From contig NZ_QLLN01000011.1 in the NCBI RefSeq assembly GCF_003259375.1, positions 6,320 through 39,614 on the forward strand: a stretch of 33,295 nucleotides of DNA, read 5' to 3'. Within the stretch, counting starts at the first letter, position 1. Each line of letters opens with the position of its first letter. Both the position numbers and the translations under genes were made by a program. Positions 1 through 8,553 of this stretch are shown here, in pieces. The notes beneath the pieces were generated by a model. That model saw nothing but the letters and a program-made list of their open reading frames with translations. It searched no databases and was not told the DNA's origin. This stretch comes from Arenibacter echinorum. GTDB taxonomy: Bacteria; Bacteroidota; Bacteroidia; Flavobacteriales; Flavobacteriaceae.

Positions 1-30
1 CTCTTGGCTCTTGGCTCTTGGCTCTTGGCT
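1..30. repeat. Tandem heptamer CTCTTGG, four copies, cut by the window edge
   Basis: Four consecutive exact copies of the 7-base unit CTCTTGG fill bases 1-28, followed by CT. The array starts at the first base of the window, so its true length is unknown. It abuts the G-free tract. Such simple arrays can change copy number by slippage. No function is visible. Confidence 0.85.
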
Positions 31-371
31 ATTCCGTCATTGGTACATTTCCACATTATCCCATTTCCAAATCATCAAATCACCACATTACCAAATTAAT
101 TCATTAACCCATTTTCAAATTATTACATCAACCCCAACCCACATAATCGGTCATATCCAAAATTTCAATTATTCTAACACTTTATTTGAAAATTAAAGAA
201 GAAATGAATAATAAAGTCAATATATGATGCAAATCATGTAAAATATAGGAAGTCCAATACATTCAAATAAGGTTTATTTGTACAGGGCTGTAATACCTTT
301 ATTTAATACTTACCTATTAATGATTTCGTTACAGACCACCTAATCTATTGCAACCAAAAATATTTATTGAC
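1..371. other. Gene-free leader region with low-complexity DNA
   Basis: No credible gene lies here. The first 30 bases are a heptamer array (see the repeat entry). Bases 44-148 contain no G at all on this strand and are made of short C/A/T words such as CACATTA and CCAAAT. A 61-aa open frame across this tract (11-196) is compositional noise. Bases 200-371 are AT-rich and should hold the promoter of the 372-9381 cluster. The best -7 candidate (TTTATTTG, near 272-279) misses the TAnnTTTG consensus by one base and has no TTG at the right distance, so no promoter is called. Confidence 0.6.
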
Positions 372-2612
372 ATGAGAAAAAGCTTTCGAAATTTATTATG
401 GGTCGTACTCCTTGCGGGCATATCCTGTTCAGAGGCCCCAAAAGGGGAAACAGCCGCTACATCCTTGCCCGTTTATAAGGATGTACCCTATCTGCAGGAT
501 TACAGCATAAAATATGACAAACAAGAGGATGACTTGCAACTATTCGAAGCTTTTATGGACCGTAACGGAGTTATTCAGGTTTCCTCTTCGGATGGAATTT
601 TACGTACCCACGATGGGCAATTCCTGTATCCTGGAGTCCTTTTACAGGATAAAACCTACCGCCCGCTGACCGATAAGAATATTTCCGCCATGACCATATA
701 TAAGGATCAATTTATATATCTGGATGACGAGGCGGTACTCAGCAACGCCTGGGCCGGAAGCCTATTCTTAAAACACAACCTTCCAAAAGCGAATATTTTT
801 GCTGCCGGAACCGATTTCGATTTCTTGATAAGCGATGGACCATCGCTTCAATATGTTTCCAAAAATAATAGCGGCTGGCTAGGCGTCCTATCCAAGGATA
901 AGGCCATAGCCATCAAATTCGACCAAAAAACCAATTCCTTCTGGATTTTGGGAGAAAAATCCGTTACCTCCTTCAATCCAAAAGATAAAACCCTAAAAAC
1001 CGTCTATGCAGGGAGTAATTTTACCTCCTTTGCCCTGTTGGATAATACATTAATATTGACCACCCTGGATGGATATTTCGAAGTAGATGCCACTTCCGGA
1101 AAACAAATTGGGGACAAAAAGACCAAATTACCATGGACAGAAATCACCTATGTTGGTAAAATTGACGGACATCTCTGGTTTGGATCTACCAAAGGGGCAT
1201 TTATGCTGAAGGATGATGGCAAATTTAATTACTACTATGGAAAACGTTGGATGCCCAGCAACAATGTGAAACATATTTCCAAAGGTACCGATGGCTCTAT
1301 CCTAATATTGACCGAAACTGGCCTTGGACAAATAGTATATGAGGAAATGACCCTACATGACAAGGCCCTATATTACGAAAAACAGGTGCGAGACAGACAT
1401 ATAAGACTGGGATTCAATGCCACTTTGGTGGATATGGACAATGGTAATTTTGATACGGGGCGACTTTCAGATTCCGATAACGACGGACTTTGGACAACTA
1501 TGTACCTGGCAGGAGAGGTTTTTCGCTATACCGTAACCAAATCCGAGGACGCCCTTCAAAACTGTAGGGAAGCTATGGATGCCATGGAGAGATTGTTCAG
1601 TATAAATCCTGTTCCAGGATTTCCTTCCAGGTCATTTGAGCGAAGTGGGTATATAGAAAAATTACATGATCCTGACAGATGGCAACATAGCAATGATCCT
1701 GAATGGGATTGGAAATCGACCACCAGCAGCGATGAGGCCATTGGGCATATTTTTGCCTATGGCGCCATGGCAGAACTAATGGATAACGACCTTAAAGATC
1801 GTGCCATTGTTCTCATTGACACCCTTATGAGCCATATTGTAAGAAATGACATGTACATGGTAGATTTTGACGGTAAGCCCACTACATGGGGCCGTTGGAA
1901 CCCGGAGTACGTAAATGAGCGCCCCAAAATGGTGGGAGACCGAAAAATAAATGCTTCCAATATTATAGGCATGCTGCAAACTGCCTATCATTTTACAGGA
2001 AAGGAAAAATACAAGGAAAAAGCTTTTGACCTAATGGACAACCACGGGTATTATGACAATCTTATGTGGCCCATGAAGGATGTGGCAAAAGCCCCTGATG
2101 ATGCGGATGACTGGAGTAAAATGCTTTCCGAATCCTGGAACCACTCGGATGATGAAATGTATTTTGTGGGGTATTGGGGACTTTATAAATATGCCTTTAA
2201 CGATACGTTAAAAACCAAATTCAAGGAAGCCATCATAGACCATTGGGAGATTGAACGCCCAGAAAAAGAAGGTGCCTGGAACATTATGACGGCCCTCACC
2301 GGAACCCAGGAGTTCGATCTGGACGAGGCGGCTTGGTACCTAAGGGAGCACCCTATGGATATGATTGCCTGGGAGGTTATGAACAGCCACAGAAAAGATA
2401 TTACGTTTATAGAACCCAATTTTAGAGAACAGACAACAGCAGAGGTATTGCCCCCTGATGAGCGCCGCGTACAAAGACATAACGCAAACATGTTCACATT
2501 GGATGGCGGTAGAAATGGTACAGAGGAATTCTCTGCAGGGGATATTTGGCTGCTCCCCTATTGGATGGGCAGGTATTTAGGGGTCATCAGTGAACCCATA
2601 CCCTCCGAATAG
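372..2612 (+). CDS. Propeller / helical-domain lipoprotein, paralogue 1 of 3
   Basis: A 746-aa exported protein of unrecognised function. The start is ATG 372, which gives a lipoprotein signal peptide (charged n-region, hydrophobic core, Cys within GISC); an in-frame TTG at 348 would only add 8 unlikely residues. Residues ~25-325 are beta-rich, with LWFGSTKGAF at 268-277. That motif is typical of two-component-regulator propeller (Reg_prop) blades. From ~325 a conserved linker (YYEKQVRDRHIRLGF) leads into a mainly helical domain with W/Y/D/E-rich blocks: DNDGLWTTMYLAGE, TTSSDE (450-455), DGKPTTWGRWNPEY, WNHSDDE (589-595), NSHRKDI and a C-terminal LLPYWMGRYLG. The layout resembles (alpha/alpha)6-toroid carbohydrate enzymes, but this is inference and no family is recognised. 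It is first in a five-gene cluster, 55 nt from its closest paralogue. Confidence 0.85.
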   Translation: MRKSFRNLLWVVLLAGISCSEAPKGETAATSLPVYKDVPYLQDYSIKYDKQEDDLQLFEAFMDRNGVIQVSSSDGILRTHDGQFLYPGVLLQDKTYRPLTDKNISAMTIYKDQFIYLDDEAVLSNAWAGSLFLKHNLPKANIFAAGTDFDFLISDGPSLQYVSKNNSGWLGVLSKDKAIAIKFDQKTNSFWILGEKSVTSFNPKDKTLKTVYAGSNFTSFALLDNTLILTTLDGYFEVDATSGKQIGDKKTKLPWTEITYVGKIDGHLWFGSTKGAFMLKDDGKFNYYYGKRWMPSNNVKHISKGTDGSILILTETGLGQIVYEEMTLHDKALYYEKQVRDRHIRLGFNATLVDMDNGNFDTGRLSDSDNDGLWTTMYLAGEVFRYTVTKSEDALQNCREAMDAMERLFSINPVPGFPSRSFERSGYIEKLHDPDRWQHSNDPEWDWKSTTSSDEAIGHIFAYGAMAELMDNDLKDRAIVLIDTLMSHIVRNDMYMVDFDGKPTTWGRWNPEYVNERPKMVGDRKINASNIIGMLQTAYHFTGKEKYKEKAFDLMDNHGYYDNLMWPMKDVAKAPDDADDWSKMLSESWNHSDDEMYFVGYWGLYKYAFNDTLKTKFKEAIIDHWEIERPEKEGAWNIMTALTGTQEFDLDEAAWYLREHPMDMIAWEVMNSHRKDITFIEPNFREQTTAEVLPPDERRVQRHNANMFTLDGGRNGTEEFSAGDIWLLPYWMGRYLGVISEPIPSE

Positions 2613-2667
2613 GAATTGGAAATCTATTATTGAAACATTAATTTAATCCTGAACAAGGTTTCAAAAA

Positions 2668-4938
2668 ATGAAATACGGCATATTAGGCATTCTTATCCTA
2701 TGTATTTGGGGCTGCGGCAAGAACAAGGTTAAAGCTCTTGCTGCAGCTACAGATGTAACTAGCTGGTCTGTTTATGTGGACACGCCCTATGCCCAAGAAT
2801 ATGCAGTAAAATACTATCTGTCAGAAGATCAAAAGGCCAGTGGGGTTCAGGATATCATATCCAACCGCAACGGAAATATCCAGATACTGTCCAACAACGG
2901 CCTATTGGTACCTGAAAACGGACAACAGTTCTATTCAGGAACGCTTACTCCCGATATTTCCTATAGCCCTATGGCTACTAAGAAGATTGAAGCCTTTTCC
3001 GAGTACAAGGACCATATTGTGTACTTGGACGACACCCATGTTTTTAGCAATGCATGGGCCGGAAAAATACAGATAACACACGGCCTTGAAAATCCCAAAC
3101 TCTTGGTTGGAGGGGACGACTTCCATTTCTTGGTTTACAATGGAGAGCAGCTAGCCTACCTAAACCAAAATGGGCAAGAATTGAAATTGACCACCGAAAC
3201 AGGTATTTCGCAAATTCTATATCAGGGAACGGAAAATAGATTTTTATTGGTTTCCCCAGAAAAAATAATAGCTTTTGTTCCCGGAGAACCCTTAAAGGAA
3301 ATCTATGTAGGTTCAGGCATCAATTGTGCTGCTCTGGCCAATGAGGGTACCAAAATTGTGGTAGGCACCTCTAAAGGGTACTTCTACTTGGGCGAGAATA
3401 AGCTTATTGAAAATGTACCCTGGCCAGAAATAAGGACTATCCAGGAAATTGACGGCACACTTTGGTTTGGAACCACATGGGGTGCTTTTAAACTTCTGGA
3501 GAATGGGAGTTATAGTTACTATTCCGGGGAACGTTGGTTGCCGGGCAATGAAGTAGTTGGTATGGCAAAAGGTCCCGAAAAATCAGTCCTTATTCTTACC
3601 AACAATGGCGTGGGAAGCATAAAGACCGATCTAATGACCCTGGAGGACAAGGCCATATTTTACGAAAAACAGGTACGGGAAAAAAATATCAGATATGGTT
3701 TCAACTGCAGTGTAAGCAAGCTCCCCAATGGCTATGCTTCGGCGGTAATGAAGCATCAGCCCAGTGATAACCTTTGGACGGCCATGTACCTGGTAAGTCA
3801 GTTGTACCGATACAAGGTAACCGGATCCGAGGAAGCCAAACAAAACGCCTATGAGTCTTTTGAGGCCATGGAGAGGCTGCACCATATCACCACCATAAAA
3901 GGTTTGTTTGCAAGAAGTTATGAGCGGGATCATAAAGTGATCAATGAAAAAAAACCGGGCTGGCAAAAAAAGGAACTCATGTCAGGCAGCCCTGCAATTG
4001 AATGGCTCCCAGGAGAAGATCATTCCAATTGGGCCTGGAGAACAACCGTAAGCAGTGATCAGACCGTAGGCCAAATTTTTGCGCTTACGGCCATCCTGGA
4101 GTTGGTGGATGACCAAGCCTGGAAAGACCGTGCTCTGGAATGCCTGGACAATCTAATGGGCTATATTGTAGATAACGACTACTACATTATTGATGTGGAC
4201 GGCGAACCTACCCTTTGGGGGAAATGGAACCCCTCCTATATCAACGGCTTTCCCAAAAATGTAGGTGACCGCAGGCTGGGTTCCTCAAATATTATAGGTT
4301 TTCTACAAACTGCCTATAAATTTACGGGAAAAGAGAAATATAAAACTAGCGCCTATCAGCTTATGGAAGAACAGGGTTACCTTGAAAACCTGATGAGACC
4401 CATAAGTCAAATTGGTCACGCTGACAATGATGAGCTTAGTTCAAACCTGTCCCACGAGTGGAACCATTCCGATGATGAAATGTATTTTTTGGGGTATTTT
4501 GGACTATCCCCCTACGCCTTCACCCCAGAATTACAAGAGGATTACAAAAAAAGTATTCAGGACCATTGGCAGGCGGAGCGACCTGAAAAAAATGCGCTAT
4601 GGAATTTTATATACGCCGCTACTACGGCTGCCGAAGATTTTGATCTGGACAATTCCATTTGGTTTTTAAAAAATTACCCAATGGATTTAAGGAATTGGGA
4701 AATGCAGAATTCCCACCGCCACGATATTACCGTGCTTCCCGATAATTTTAGGTTACAGAGTACCAAGGAGCTATTGCCCTTGACGGAGACCCCTTTGTAC
4801 CGACATAATGGAAATATTTTCGATTTGGATCGGGATGGCGATGGCAAACAACTGATCAGTGCCGGGGACACCTGGTTGCTACCCTACTGGATGGGAAGGT
4901 ATTTAGGAGTTATTAGCGCTCCTAAGAAAAAGGATTAG
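2668..4938 (+). CDS. Propeller / helical-domain lipoprotein, paralogue 2 of 3
   Basis: A 756-aa paralogue of the preceding protein with the same blocks in the same order. The signal peptide ends in a lipoprotein-type Cys (IWGC, C16). A propeller blade motif LWFGTTWGAF starts at ~265, then come the linker IFYEKQVREKNIRYGF and the helical domain with DNLWTAMYL, DGEPTLWGKWNPSY, WNHSDDE (598-604), NSHRHDI and LLPYWMGRYLGVIS. It differs at one conserved site: the TSSDE block reads VSSDQ (D464, Q465), so a conserved acidic residue is an amide here. It also carries an insertion before that block, around MSGSPAIEWLPGEDHSNW. It lies 31 nt upstream of the YidR-like gene, consistent with co-transcription. 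The function is unknown; an enzymatic or glycan-binding role is inferred from architecture. Confidence 0.85.
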   Translation: MKYGILGILILCIWGCGKNKVKALAAATDVTSWSVYVDTPYAQEYAVKYYLSEDQKASGVQDIISNRNGNIQILSNNGLLVPENGQQFYSGTLTPDISYSPMATKKIEAFSEYKDHIVYLDDTHVFSNAWAGKIQITHGLENPKLLVGGDDFHFLVYNGEQLAYLNQNGQELKLTTETGISQILYQGTENRFLLVSPEKIIAFVPGEPLKEIYVGSGINCAALANEGTKIVVGTSKGYFYLGENKLIENVPWPEIRTIQEIDGTLWFGTTWGAFKLLENGSYSYYSGERWLPGNEVVGMAKGPEKSVLILTNNGVGSIKTDLMTLEDKAIFYEKQVREKNIRYGFNCSVSKLPNGYASAVMKHQPSDNLWTAMYLVSQLYRYKVTGSEEAKQNAYESFEAMERLHHITTIKGLFARSYERDHKVINEKKPGWQKKELMSGSPAIEWLPGEDHSNWAWRTTVSSDQTVGQIFALTAILELVDDQAWKDRALECLDNLMGYIVDNDYYIIDVDGEPTLWGKWNPSYINGFPKNVGDRRLGSSNIIGFLQTAYKFTGKEKYKTSAYQLMEEQGYLENLMRPISQIGHADNDELSSNLSHEWNHSDDEMYFLGYFGLSPYAFTPELQEDYKKSIQDHWQAERPEKNALWNFIYAATTAAEDFDLDNSIWFLKNYPMDLRNWEMQNSHRHDITVLPDNFRLQSTKELLPLTETPLYRHNGNIFDLDRDGDGKQLISAGDTWLLPYWMGRYLGVISAPKKKD

Positions 4939-4969
4939 AATAAAATATTAATAACCCAAGTAAAATAGT

Positions 4970-6364
4970 ATGTACAATAAGAATAAGTTCATGAATTTAA
5001 ATTTAGAAAGTAAACCAATGCTAATTCTCTTCATGACACCCATACTTTTTAGTGCTTGTGGACAAGACAATTATAAAATGGAAAAGCAAATTACCCAGAA
5101 CCTTACCTATAACCATGACTTGGACAATAATGACAATTTTTCCCCGGACGATGAATGGCTGGTATACGACACCCGTACAGAGGCCGGTGGTATTGGGGCA
5201 AATGGCAAAATTGAAAAGATACATGTCAAAACCGGTGAAAAAGTGGTTTTGTACGAACTAAAACAAAACAAGGCCTATGGTCCTGGAGTGGGAGCCGTAA
5301 GCTATAGCCACACCAACAATGAGGTAGTTTTTATACATGGGTTATTGAATTGTTCCTCGGAGAAGCCTTACGAGCAATGGAGGAGAACCGGAGTAATTAT
5401 AAAAGACGACCAACCAGGACAGCCCATTTTTATGGATGCAAGGGACATTTCCTTTCCATTTACGGTAGGGGCTTTACGCGGGGGGACCCATAGACATGAA
5501 TTTAGTGGCGACGGAAAATGGATAGGGTATACCTATAACGATGCCATTATGAAAAAACTTGAAGATTCCACCGGTCTTACCCATAACCTTAGAACCATAG
5601 GCGTTTCCAAAAAAAATCATCCAGTATCCGTTCCCGAATCCCAGGACGGGGAGAATTTTTCTGGGGAATGGTTCAGTGCACTAGTGGTAAAAGTAGTGCC
5701 CGAACCAGTGCCAGGTTCCGATGAAATAAGCAAGGCGGCAGGAGACAGCTGGGTAGGACGCTTGGGTTACCTAAAATCCGATGGAGCTGCCCAAAGGGCA
5801 AGGGCTTTCATAGGCACTACAACAAACCATAAAGGAGAACAGGTAGATGAGGTCTATATAGTGGATATTCCTGAAGACATCACCGTTCCGGGAGACGTTG
5901 CCCTAGAAGGCACCGAAACTAGCATGCCAGCACCCCCTAAAGGGAGCAGTCAACGTAGATTAACCTACACGGCTAACAACAAATATCCTGGTTGCGAAGG
6001 TATTGTACGTTCCTCCTATGGGGGAAGTATGCTTGCCTATATAGCCACAGATGACCATAACATTAAACAGATATTCACCATATCTCCTTGGGGAGGTGAG
6101 GCCATACAACGTACTTTTCATGACTCGGACGTGCAAGGCGGTATCCGCTGGCATCCCAAAGAGCATCGCTTGGTCTATGTCTGGCAGAATTCTTTGATAG
6201 GTCTTAATATAGATAATGGTAAAAGTGCCATCTTGACCAAACCTTCACAATATCCACCAAAAAATCCGGTTTGGTCCCACGATGGACATAAAATAGCCTA
6301 CAACCGAATGGTTTCCAAAGACGGGAATACACCCACCATGCAAATATTTATCATCGAACTTTAA
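4970..6364 (+). CDS. YidR-like (DUF3748) TolB-type beta-propeller lipoprotein
   Basis: A 464-aa exported protein related to Escherichia coli YidR, a DUF3748 protein of unknown function. Recognition rests on several shared blocks: an opening NFSPDDEWLVYDTR, LRGGTHRHEFSGDGKWIGYTYND, PVPGSDEI, GTETSMPAPPKGSSQRRLTYT followed by YPG, and late propeller strands (GIRWHPKEHRLVYV, PVWSHDGHKIAYNR). These SPDG-like repeats indicate a TolB-type propeller. Unlike cytosolic-looking YidR, it has an N-terminal hydrophobic segment ending in FSAC, so it is probably a lipoprotein. An alternative ATG at 4991 keeps the whole signal peptide. It sits between paralogues 2 and 3, with gaps of 31 and 10 nt. Similar propellers include oligogalacturonate lyases, so a lyase role is possible but not shown. 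Confidence 0.85.
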   Translation: MYNKNKFMNLNLESKPMLILFMTPILFSACGQDNYKMEKQITQNLTYNHDLDNNDNFSPDDEWLVYDTRTEAGGIGANGKIEKIHVKTGEKVVLYELKQNKAYGPGVGAVSYSHTNNEVVFIHGLLNCSSEKPYEQWRRTGVIIKDDQPGQPIFMDARDISFPFTVGALRGGTHRHEFSGDGKWIGYTYNDAIMKKLEDSTGLTHNLRTIGVSKKNHPVSVPESQDGENFSGEWFSALVVKVVPEPVPGSDEISKAAGDSWVGRLGYLKSDGAAQRARAFIGTTTNHKGEQVDEVYIVDIPEDITVPGDVALEGTETSMPAPPKGSSQRRLTYTANNKYPGCEGIVRSSYGGSMLAYIATDDHNIKQIFTISPWGGEAIQRTFHDSDVQGGIRWHPKEHRLVYVWQNSLIGLNIDNGKSAILTKPSQYPPKNPVWSHDGHKIAYNRMVSKDGNTPTMQIFIIEL

Positions 6365-6374
6365 CGAAACCAAT

Positions 6375-8504
6375 ATGTATAGAATTCTATTTTCAATAGC
6401 CTTAATCCTTCTTTTTTCCTTTGGAATCTGTGCACAGGAGACCACATTTCATCAGGATGTTGCTGTAATCAATGGTATTTCCGAAGGACTTCCCCAAGGC
6501 AATATTGAACAGATATCAATCATTGACAATACGCCCATAGCAACTACTGACTCGGGGCAATATGAATGGAAGGATTCCAAATGGATCTCCAGCAACAAGG
6601 CTAATACTGCTACCTCCCTACCCAAATATAAGGGGCTACCAGAGGAAGCCGGTAAGGTCCTCAGCACCACAAATTATGGGAATACCACCTATGTAGGTTG
6701 TGAAAACGGACTTTATGTAAAAATTGGCAACAATAAGTGGAAGCAGGAGCTTCCTTCCGACATTAATTATAGTTGGGCCCTAAAAGAGGTAGCAGCCCTG
6801 ACAGTAGATACAAAAAACCGATTGTGGTTTGGTGCCAAACAGGGCATCGGCCGCTTGGAGAAAGATAAATGGACGCTGTTTACCGGAAAGGAAGGAGTGC
6901 CCTACACTCATTTCACCTGTGCAGCTTCCGGCCCAAAAGGGCAGGTTTGGTTCGGTACTGAATATGGAGCATTCAGAGTGGAAGAGAATGCTATTTTCTA
7001 TAGGGCAAACCGCAGATGGCTTCCGGACAACATCGTAAATTCCATTGCCGTTGATGCCAAGGGCACAGCCTGGATCGCCACCAAAAATGGCCTTGCCCAA
7101 ATTGTTTCCCAGGAAATGACCTATCCCGAAAAGGCAACCTATTTCACAAAACAGGTAGAGGACAGACATAACAGAATGGGGTTTATCTGTCAAAGTCACC
7201 TTACGGAACAGTTCAATTTAAATACAAGTGAATTGGCCATTTCCGATAATGATGGGCAGTATACCGCCATGTACGGCGCAGCCCAGGCTTTCCGATACGC
7301 CATTACCAAAGATCCGGAGGCCAGGGAACTGGCCAACAGAAGCTTTTTTGCCTTAAAATGGTTGGTAGACATTACCCATGAACCTGGGTTTCCGGCAAGG
7401 GTGATCATTCCTGTGGATTGGCATGAACCTGTTAATGAACAATACAGTAAGGAATACAATAGTAAACATCAGAAAAACGATCCCTTTTGGAAGGATATTT
7501 TTCCCCGTTTCCCACTTAGTGAGGACGGAAATTATAGATGGAAATGCGATACCAGCTCGGACGAATTGGCCGGACATTATTTTTATTATGGGATTTATCA
7601 CGATTTGATAGCGGAAACCAAGGAAGAAAAGGATGCCGTTAAACAAGTCGTCGCCGATGTAACCGACCACCTTATAAAACATGGTTTCAAATTGGTAGAC
7701 TATGATGGGAAACCAACGCGTTGGGGGAGTTTTGATCCCGACTATTTTAATTCCATTTGGGGCTGGGACCAACGCGGACTCAATGCTATGATGATGCTTT
7801 CTTTTTTAAATGTCGCCTCCCATGTAACCGGAGATCCCAAATATGATGAGGTAGCCGAAATGTTGCGCGAAAAGGAAAATTATGACATCTACGCCATGCA
7901 TGCCAAAGAATTTTTTCCGCCCGAAAATGCAGTACCCTGGGACAATAACCTAGGTTTAATGAGTCTGTATGGCCTCATCAATTACGAGAAGAATCCAGAA
8001 AGACAAATTATGTACCGTATTGCCCTGGAGAATGCATGGTTGCATATCAGCAAGCAGAAAAATGCCTTTTGGGACGGACTCTATGGTGCTATGGCCGGTT
8101 TTTTTGCCCAAAAGGTGGATGAAGGTTTTTTTAAGCCACAAGAGCTGTTTACAGAAAATCCCTTGTTTGCCAAGGCCAGTATTGACCGGTACTACAAGAG
8201 TAGCTTGGACAACCGCTATATGACAGAAACCCTACAACGTATTCCCTTGGACCTGATAGGGTATGATATGGACAACACCCACCGCTTGGACATACAATTG
8301 GACCCAACACCGGGCCAGTCAGCAGGTATGGGCTGGGGCAATGACACCTATGCGCTGCCCATTGATGAAAGGGGACACGTAAGATTGGACAGGGATGCCA
8401 CTGTGCTCCATGATAATGAAGGTAATGGATATGCGGAGCACGAAGGTACATTTTACCTCCTACCCTATTATCTGGCCGCTTACCATAAACTCATTGAACC
8501 ATAG
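6375..8504 (+). CDS. Propeller / helical-domain secreted protein, paralogue 3 of 3 (divergent)
   Basis: A 709-aa divergent member of the same family. The signal peptide ends in GICAQ, which suggests signal peptidase I cleavage before Gln rather than lipidation, so the protein is probably periplasmic or secreted. Propeller blade motifs appear twice (RLWFGAKQGIG and QVWFGTEYGAF), followed by the family linker ATYFTKQVEDRHNRMGF. It keeps DNDGQYTAMYGAAQAFRYA, CDTSSDE (D396, E397), DGKPTRWGSFDPDY and NTHRLDI. The WNHSDDE block of the other two is replaced by PWDNNLGLMSLYGL, and the C-terminal LLPYWMGRYLG becomes LLPYYLAAYH. The fold is thus kept while one probable pocket segment changed, suggesting a different substrate or step. 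It starts 10 nt after the YidR-like gene. Confidence 0.85.
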   Translation: MYRILFSIALILLFSFGICAQETTFHQDVAVINGISEGLPQGNIEQISIIDNTPIATTDSGQYEWKDSKWISSNKANTATSLPKYKGLPEEAGKVLSTTNYGNTTYVGCENGLYVKIGNNKWKQELPSDINYSWALKEVAALTVDTKNRLWFGAKQGIGRLEKDKWTLFTGKEGVPYTHFTCAASGPKGQVWFGTEYGAFRVEENAIFYRANRRWLPDNIVNSIAVDAKGTAWIATKNGLAQIVSQEMTYPEKATYFTKQVEDRHNRMGFICQSHLTEQFNLNTSELAISDNDGQYTAMYGAAQAFRYAITKDPEARELANRSFFALKWLVDITHEPGFPARVIIPVDWHEPVNEQYSKEYNSKHQKNDPFWKDIFPRFPLSEDGNYRWKCDTSSDELAGHYFYYGIYHDLIAETKEEKDAVKQVVADVTDHLIKHGFKLVDYDGKPTRWGSFDPDYFNSIWGWDQRGLNAMMMLSFLNVASHVTGDPKYDEVAEMLREKENYDIYAMHAKEFFPPENAVPWDNNLGLMSLYGLINYEKNPERQIMYRIALENAWLHISKQKNAFWDGLYGAMAGFFAQKVDEGFFKPQELFTENPLFAKASIDRYYKSSLDNRYMTETLQRIPLDLIGYDMDNTHRLDIQLDPTPGQSAGMGWGNDTYALPIDERGHVRLDRDATVLHDNEGNGYAEHEGTFYLLPYYLAAYHKLIEP

Positions 8505-8553
8505 AACACCATAATAGTGCAGTACTGAATTACTCTTTATAATATTGTCGTAA

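Noticed and set aside
11..196. 61-aa open frame in the leader region
   Set aside because: It runs through the heptamer array and the G-free tract; the protein is low-complexity Ser/His/Ile with no start context.
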